Made by a program: the position numbers and the translations under genes
Assembly (NCBI GenBank): GCA_964611385.1
Contig: CAZSXS010000003.1
Coordinates: forward strand, 3,599-67,598
Length of the DNA: 64,000 bases
Source of the DNA: CAZSXS01 sp964611385
GTDB lineage: Bacteria; Bacillota; Clostridia; Lachnospirales; CAYPQA01
Direction: 5' to 3'
Notes under the pieces: model-generated
What the model saw: the letters and a program-made list of their open reading frames with translations, nothing else
Told to the model about the DNA's origin: nothing
Database searches by the model: none
Shown here: positions 60,291 to 64,000 of the stretch, one piece after another
Layout of the letters: every line of letters begins with the position of its first letter
How positions within the stretch are numbered: position 1 is the first letter of the stretch

Positions 60291-60409
60291 GACCGTGGGG
60301 AACAAGGAATTGGCCAACAAGTTGGCCAGAAAAACTTTTTTCAAACGGCGAAAAAGTTTTTCTCTCCCTTCCCCCACACCCCCTTCCCTCTCTTTTCAAA
60401 AAAGCCGGG
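60291..60409 (+). repeat. Repeat family A, copy 3
   Basis: It starts GACCGTGGGG, has an inserted inverted repeat TTGGCCAAC-AAG-TTGGCCAG, the family hairpin around TCAAACGGCG, a CCCCCACACCCCC tract, and ends TCTTTTCAAAAAAGCCGGG. It lies upstream of the ACT gene, next to an inverted copy. Confidence 0.8.
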
Positions 60410-60484
60410 AATAGGGGTTTGGGTCAAGAGCCCGCGTTGATTTTGAATACACATGTCTTTGATTCTTAGGCCTTTCAAAACTTC

Positions 60485-60580
60485 CACCCCATGTTCGGCT
60501 TTTTTGAAGGGTGGGGGTTTGGGGGTGAGAAAAAATTTTATACGTTTTTAAAAATTTTACACCACCCCAAGTAATAATTT
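60485..60580 (-). repeat. Repeat family A, copy 4 (inverted, diverged)
   Basis: On the minus strand it reads GGGGTGGTGTAAAATTTTTA, a loop, AAATTTTTTCTCACCCCC, AAACCCCCACCCTTCAAAAAAGCCGAA. The order of blocks is that of family A, but the stem arms have different sequence. It faces copy 3. Confidence 0.65.
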
Positions 60581-60595
60581 TTTTCAATAGTTTTA

Positions 60596-60605
60596 NNNNN
60601 NNNNN
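60596..60605. other. Assembly gap (10 N) with flanking homopolymer tracts
   Basis: Ten N are followed by long G runs and a C run of about 17 (60660-60676) before the leuS stop. The real distance and sequence here are unknown, and the tracts look like unresolved repeat sequence. Nothing coding can be seen between copy 4 and leuS. Confidence 0.95.
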
Positions 60606-60694
60606 TTGTGGTTGGGGGGGGGGTTGGTTTGGGTTTTTTTTTCAAGCTCAGCCTATTAACCCCCCCCCCCCCCCCCAGGTCTTAATTTGTAGCC

Positions 60695-63148
60695 TTACTT
60701 GACTACAAAATTAACTAACCTTCCTGGGACGTAGATTTCTTTTACGATGCTTAAGCCTTCTAGCTTGGATGAGACGGCTTTTTTAGAAAGGCTTAAGACT
60801 TCATCCTTGGGGAGTTCGGCGTTGATTTTAATGTTTTCTCTGAATTTTCCGTTGATTTGGATGACGATTTCAACCTCGTCTTCCTTTAGCTTGCTTTCGT
60901 CGTACTTGGGCCAGCTTTGGGCAAAGATGGTTTGACTGTGCCCAAGAGCTTGCCATAGTTCCTCAGCGATGTGAGGGGTAAAGGGGGCGAGCAGGATCAC
61001 GAGGGTGTCCAGCGTTTCTTTGTCCAGTCCGCCGTTGCGTCCCAGATCAATGAGTTTGTTGGTGTATTCCATAAAGCCGCTGACTACGGTGTTTAAGGTC
61101 AGATTGTTCAAACGGGCGGTGATTTCGTAGATCAGTTTGTTCCGTACAAATTCCAGTTCCTTTGTGAGCTTTACAGTCTTGTCTTTATGCTCAATGACTA
61201 GCTTCCAAACCTTGTTCAGGTAACGGAATACGCCGTCGATACCGCTGTCGTCCCATTCGGAATCTTGCTCCGGCGGCCCAACAAAAAGCTCATAGAGCCG
61301 CAGGGAGTCACAGCCGTAGTTTTCTACCAGCCCGTCGGGAGAGACTACATTGCCCTTGGATTTACTCATCTTAATGCCGTTTTTGTTGATCATCCCTTGG
61401 TTAAATAGGCGTTTGAAAGGTTCTTGGAAGTTTACGACACCGATGTCGTATAAAAACTTGGTGTAAAAGCGTGCATACAGCAGATGCAGAACGGCGTGCT
61501 CGATTCCGCCTACATAGAAGTCAACCGGAAGCCAGTATTGCAAACTTTCCTTGCTCGCCAGTTCCTTGTCATTGTGGGGATCGGCGTAGCGCAAGAAGTA
61601 CCAGGAGGAACCCGCCCAGTTGGGCATGGTGTTGGTTTCACGCTTGGCAGGCTTTTTGCAGACCGGGCAAGTTGTGTTTACCCAGCTGTCGATCGCCGCA
61701 AGTGGGGATTCTCCGGTGTTGGTAGGCTGATAGGATTCAACCTTAGGTAGCAAGATTGGCAGTTCTTCTTCGGGTACAGGAACGATGCCGCAGTGCTCGC
61801 AATGAACCAGAGGAATCGGTTCGCCCCAATAGCGCTGACGGGAGAATACCCAGTCACGCAGCTTATAATTCACCGTCTTGTTGCCGATGCCTTTTTCCGC
61901 TACATAGTTGGTGATCACTTCCTTGGCTTCTGAGGATTTGATTCCGTTAAACTGCTCAGAATTAATCATTACGCCCTCGCCAGTGTAGGCTTCTTTCAGT
62001 TCGCCTTCCTCGTCGCCTTCTTTTATAATAACTTGCTTGATCTCAATATTAAATTTCGTTGCAAACTCAAAGTCACGCTCATCATGAGCTGGTACACACA
62101 TAATCGCTCCGGTACCGTAATCAATGAGAACATAGTCCGATACCCAGATCGGAATTTTTTTGCTGGTCAGGGGGTTGATGGCATAGGAGCCGGTGAACAC
62201 GCCGGTTTTTTCCTTATCGGTCATACGGTCAATAGAGCTTTTGTTTCCGGCATTGAAAACATACTGCTCCATTTCCTTTGCCTGTTCTGCTGTGGTCAGA
62301 TCCTTCACCAAGGGGTGCTCCGGCGCCAGAACCATGAAGGTCGCTCCGTATAGGGTATCTGGGCGAGTGGTGAAGACGGTGATCTTCTCCACATTCTCTG
62401 CGTTATCGCCTTTCTGCTTGCAGCCATCAAGTGCAAACTCAACCTCAGCACCAAAGCTCTTTCCGATCCAGTCGGACTGCATTTTTTTAACCTTTTCCGG
62501 CCAGTCCAGTTCGTCTAGGTCAGCCAGCAGTCTTTCTGCATATTTGGTAATCCGAAGCATCCACTGCCGCAGCATTTTTTTGGTTACGGTGGCGCCGCAA
62601 CGTTCACAGGTGCCGCCTCCCGCTTCCTCATTGGCCAAAACGATCTTACAGGAAGGACACCAGTTCAAAGGCATTTCCTTCTCGTAGGCCAGACCATGCT
62701 TGAACATTTGAAGGAAGATCCACTGTGTCCATTTATAATAGTTGGGATCGGTGGTATTGACCTCCCTGTCCCAGTCATAGACAGCACTGATTTCATGTAA
62801 TTGCTTTTTAAAAACCTCTACGTTCTCCGCCGTAGAATCCGCCGGATGAACGCCTGTTTTGATGGCATAGTTCTCCGCAGGTAGACCGAAAGCGTCCCAA
62901 CCCATCGGGTGCAGGGTGCGGTAGCCTTGCAGAATTTTCAGACGGCTCAGCACATCGCTTAACACATAACCCCGCCAGTGCCCGACATGCAGGCCGCTAC
63001 CAGAGGGATAAGGGAACATATCCAAGCAATAAAACTTCTCTCGCTTTTCATAGTCCTTAATGCTGTCCTTAAAGCTGTTTTCTTTCCAATTTGCCCGCCA
63101 TTTCTTTTCAATCTTATTAAATTCATATCTTGGCTGTTCAGTTTGCAT
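60695..63148 (-). CDS. leuS: Leucyl-tRNA synthetase
   Basis: ATG at 63148, with AAGGAG upstream, gives 817 residues; a longer in-frame start lacks a ribosome site. The HIGH motif is in PYPSGSGLHVGHWRGYV and the KMSKS motif in GIKMSKSKGNVVSPDGL. The editing domain contains FTTRPDTLYGATFMVLAPEH, and two Cys pairs (CPSCKIV, CERCGA) lie in the zinc finger. The C-terminal anticodon and leucine-specific regions are intact. It charges tRNA-Leu. The 3' end adjoins an unfinished region. Confidence 0.95.
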   Translation of the reverse strand: MQTEQPRYEFNKIEKKWRANWKENSFKDSIKDYEKREKFYCLDMFPYPSGSGLHVGHWRGYVLSDVLSRLKILQGYRTLHPMGWDAFGLPAENYAIKTGVHPADSTAENVEVFKKQLHEISAVYDWDREVNTTDPNYYKWTQWIFLQMFKHGLAYEKEMPLNWCPSCKIVLANEEAGGGTCERCGATVTKKMLRQWMLRITKYAERLLADLDELDWPEKVKKMQSDWIGKSFGAEVEFALDGCKQKGDNAENVEKITVFTTRPDTLYGATFMVLAPEHPLVKDLTTAEQAKEMEQYVFNAGNKSSIDRMTDKEKTGVFTGSYAINPLTSKKIPIWVSDYVLIDYGTGAIMCVPAHDERDFEFATKFNIEIKQVIIKEGDEEGELKEAYTGEGVMINSEQFNGIKSSEAKEVITNYVAEKGIGNKTVNYKLRDWVFSRQRYWGEPIPLVHCEHCGIVPVPEEELPILLPKVESYQPTNTGESPLAAIDSWVNTTCPVCKKPAKRETNTMPNWAGSSWYFLRYADPHNDKELASKESLQYWLPVDFYVGGIEHAVLHLLYARFYTKFLYDIGVVNFQEPFKRLFNQGMINKNGIKMSKSKGNVVSPDGLVENYGCDSLRLYELFVGPPEQDSEWDDSGIDGVFRYLNKVWKLVIEHKDKTVKLTKELEFVRNKLIYEITARLNNLTLNTVVSGFMEYTNKLIDLGRNGGLDKETLDTLVILLAPFTPHIAEELWQALGHSQTIFAQSWPKYDESKLKEDEVEIVIQINGKFRENIKINAELPKDEVLSLSKKAVSSKLEGLSIVKEIYVPGRLVNFVVK

Positions 63149-63208
63149 GATCTCAACTCCTTCTACTTCCTTGTACTTTTTCAGTTTCATTTTTTTATTC
63201 TACCATTT

Positions 63209-63952
63209 TCAGCTTATCTCAAACCATTCTATGACTTTTTTGACCTCGCTGTCCCAGATATCCCATTCGTGGCCACCAGGAAATTCACTGTACTGATAAT
63301 CAAAACCTAGGGACTTTACGTGTTCCCGAAAGGCAATGTTGTCCTGATATAAGAAATCCTCGGTTCCGCAGCTTTGATAAAGCCTGGGCTTTTCCGAAAG
63401 CTTGGATACTCGGCTTGCCTGGTAAAACAAATCATGGCAGCTGCCTTCTACTTCCTTGCCAAAGACAAGGTTTACGTCAAAGCGTTGATCCTTCTCAGCG
63501 TTTTCGATCACGCCTTTTACATCCAGGCAACCTGAAAAAGATGCAGCAGCACAGTAGCGATGTGGATTGTTTAGGGCGATTTTGAAGGCGCCATAGCCGC
63601 CCATAGAAAGACCGGCGATATAATTATCCTCCCGCTCATCAGAAATTCCAAAGTTGTCCACTACAAAGCTTCTAAGCTCCTGTGTGATGTAGCTGTAAAA
63701 TTTCATTTTTCCGAATGCAAGATCTGAGTAAAAACTATTAAAAGCCGCCGGCATTACCACAGCGACGTTTTTGTTTCGCACATAGCGTTCAATGCTGGTC
63801 AACCTGCACCAATTGGAATCATCCCCAGAGTAGCCGTGCAAGAGATAAAGAACTGGGAGCTTTTTCGTAGCCCGCTTTTGGGGTAGGATAATCTGAACAC
63901 TCGTGGAAGTTTCCATGAGCTCCGAAGACAGCCTTACTTGCATAAAAGCCAT
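63209..63952 (-). CDS. Alpha/beta-hydrolase esterase (esterase D-like)
   Basis: ATG at 63952 follows AAGGAG by 8 bases and gives 247 residues. The fold and motifs are those of the esterase D group: VLYLLHGYSGDDSNWCR, the nucleophile Ser in AGLSMGGYGAFKIA, and the catalytic His in FPGGHEWDIWD; an Asp lies in the strand between. Relatives hydrolyse S-formylglutathione, acetyl-xylan or antibiotic esters. The substrate here is unknown. It is read from the left of the window edge; its upstream region is only 48 bases long here. Confidence 0.9.
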   Translation of the reverse strand: MAFMQVRLSSELMETSTSVQIILPQKRATKKLPVLYLLHGYSGDDSNWCRLTSIERYVRNKNVAVVMPAAFNSFYSDLAFGKMKFYSYITQELRSFVVDNFGISDEREDNYIAGLSMGGYGAFKIALNNPHRYCAAASFSGCLDVKGVIENAEKDQRFDVNLVFGKEVEGSCHDLFYQASRVSKLSEKPRLYQSCGTEDFLYQDNIAFREHVKSLGFDYQYSEFPGGHEWDIWDSEVKKVIEWFEIS

Positions 63953-64000
63953 ATAGATCACTCCTTTTCAATCGCATACCATTCAATTTTGCATAACAAC

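Overview
The window reads as a chromosomal segment of an endospore-forming, anaerobic member of the Clostridia (Firmicutes). The evidence is strong GGAGG-type ribosome binding sites, frequent TTG and GTG starts, the hprK-murB-rapZ-whiA-crh block, a YtaF-type sporulation membrane protein, the zapA-U32 pair, HemZ, diaminopimelate dehydrogenase, a bifunctional Rel, and the DUF711/ACT pair. The genus cannot be fixed from the sequence. No rRNA, tRNA, CRISPR array, transposase or integrase was found. One 10-base N gap (60596-60605) shows that the window crosses an assembly join.

Layout. 1-8.3 kb: the end of a peptide (NHLP/NHLM bacteriocin type) ABC exporter locus with two exporter proteins, then a very unusual 1,156-residue membrane protein (sensor-like domains, a propeller-like domain and an MFS transporter), a formyltransferase-like enzyme and an orphan NMT1-type lipoprotein. 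8.3-17.5 kb: YtaF, exonuclease III, a four-gene Gld-like ABC operon, and a PAS-GGDEF diguanylate cyclase on the other strand. 17.6-31.8 kb: a long plus-strand housekeeping run: HPr kinase, MurB, RapZ, WhiA and a Crh-like HPr that lacks the catalytic histidine; a secreted protein; a ZapA domain fused to a giant 21-residue-repeat coiled coil; a U32 protein; HisA and HisIE; a ROK kinase and SIS isomerase; CysK; an ECF-like membrane protein; and a sugar-phosphate isomerase.

32.8-44.1 kb is an accessory-looking, AT-richer zone. It holds a CPBP protease, a five-gene redox/efflux cluster (RibD-like reductase, small monooxygenase-like protein, flavoprotein, SDR, MFS), XRE, TetR and MerR regulators with readable operators, short membrane and DUF proteins (one a 35-residue peptide), and two broken genes. 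44.2-64 kb is mostly minus-strand housekeeping: TyrRS, a YdbC/PC4 protein, Ddh, methyltransferase, ChrA half, HisRS, HemZ, MBL hydrolase, Nudix, Rel, AI-2E transporter, PepD, DUF711 plus ACT, LeuRS and an esterase, with plus-strand nadE converging on and overlapping hisS.

Two families of short palindromic repeats are scattered between genes. Family A (8.4, 15.4, 60.3 and 60.5 kb) carries a long GC/AT-block hairpin. Family B (32.6, 53.1, 55.5 and 55.7 kb) is about 100 bp with TATACTCAGTC terminal inverted repeats. Neither encodes protein, and both look like MITE-type elements. The best candidates for undescribed biology are the sensor-propeller-MFS fusion beside the peptide exporter, the ZapA/coiled-coil fusion, the histidine-less HPr in an operon without yvcK, and the five-gene redox/efflux cluster.
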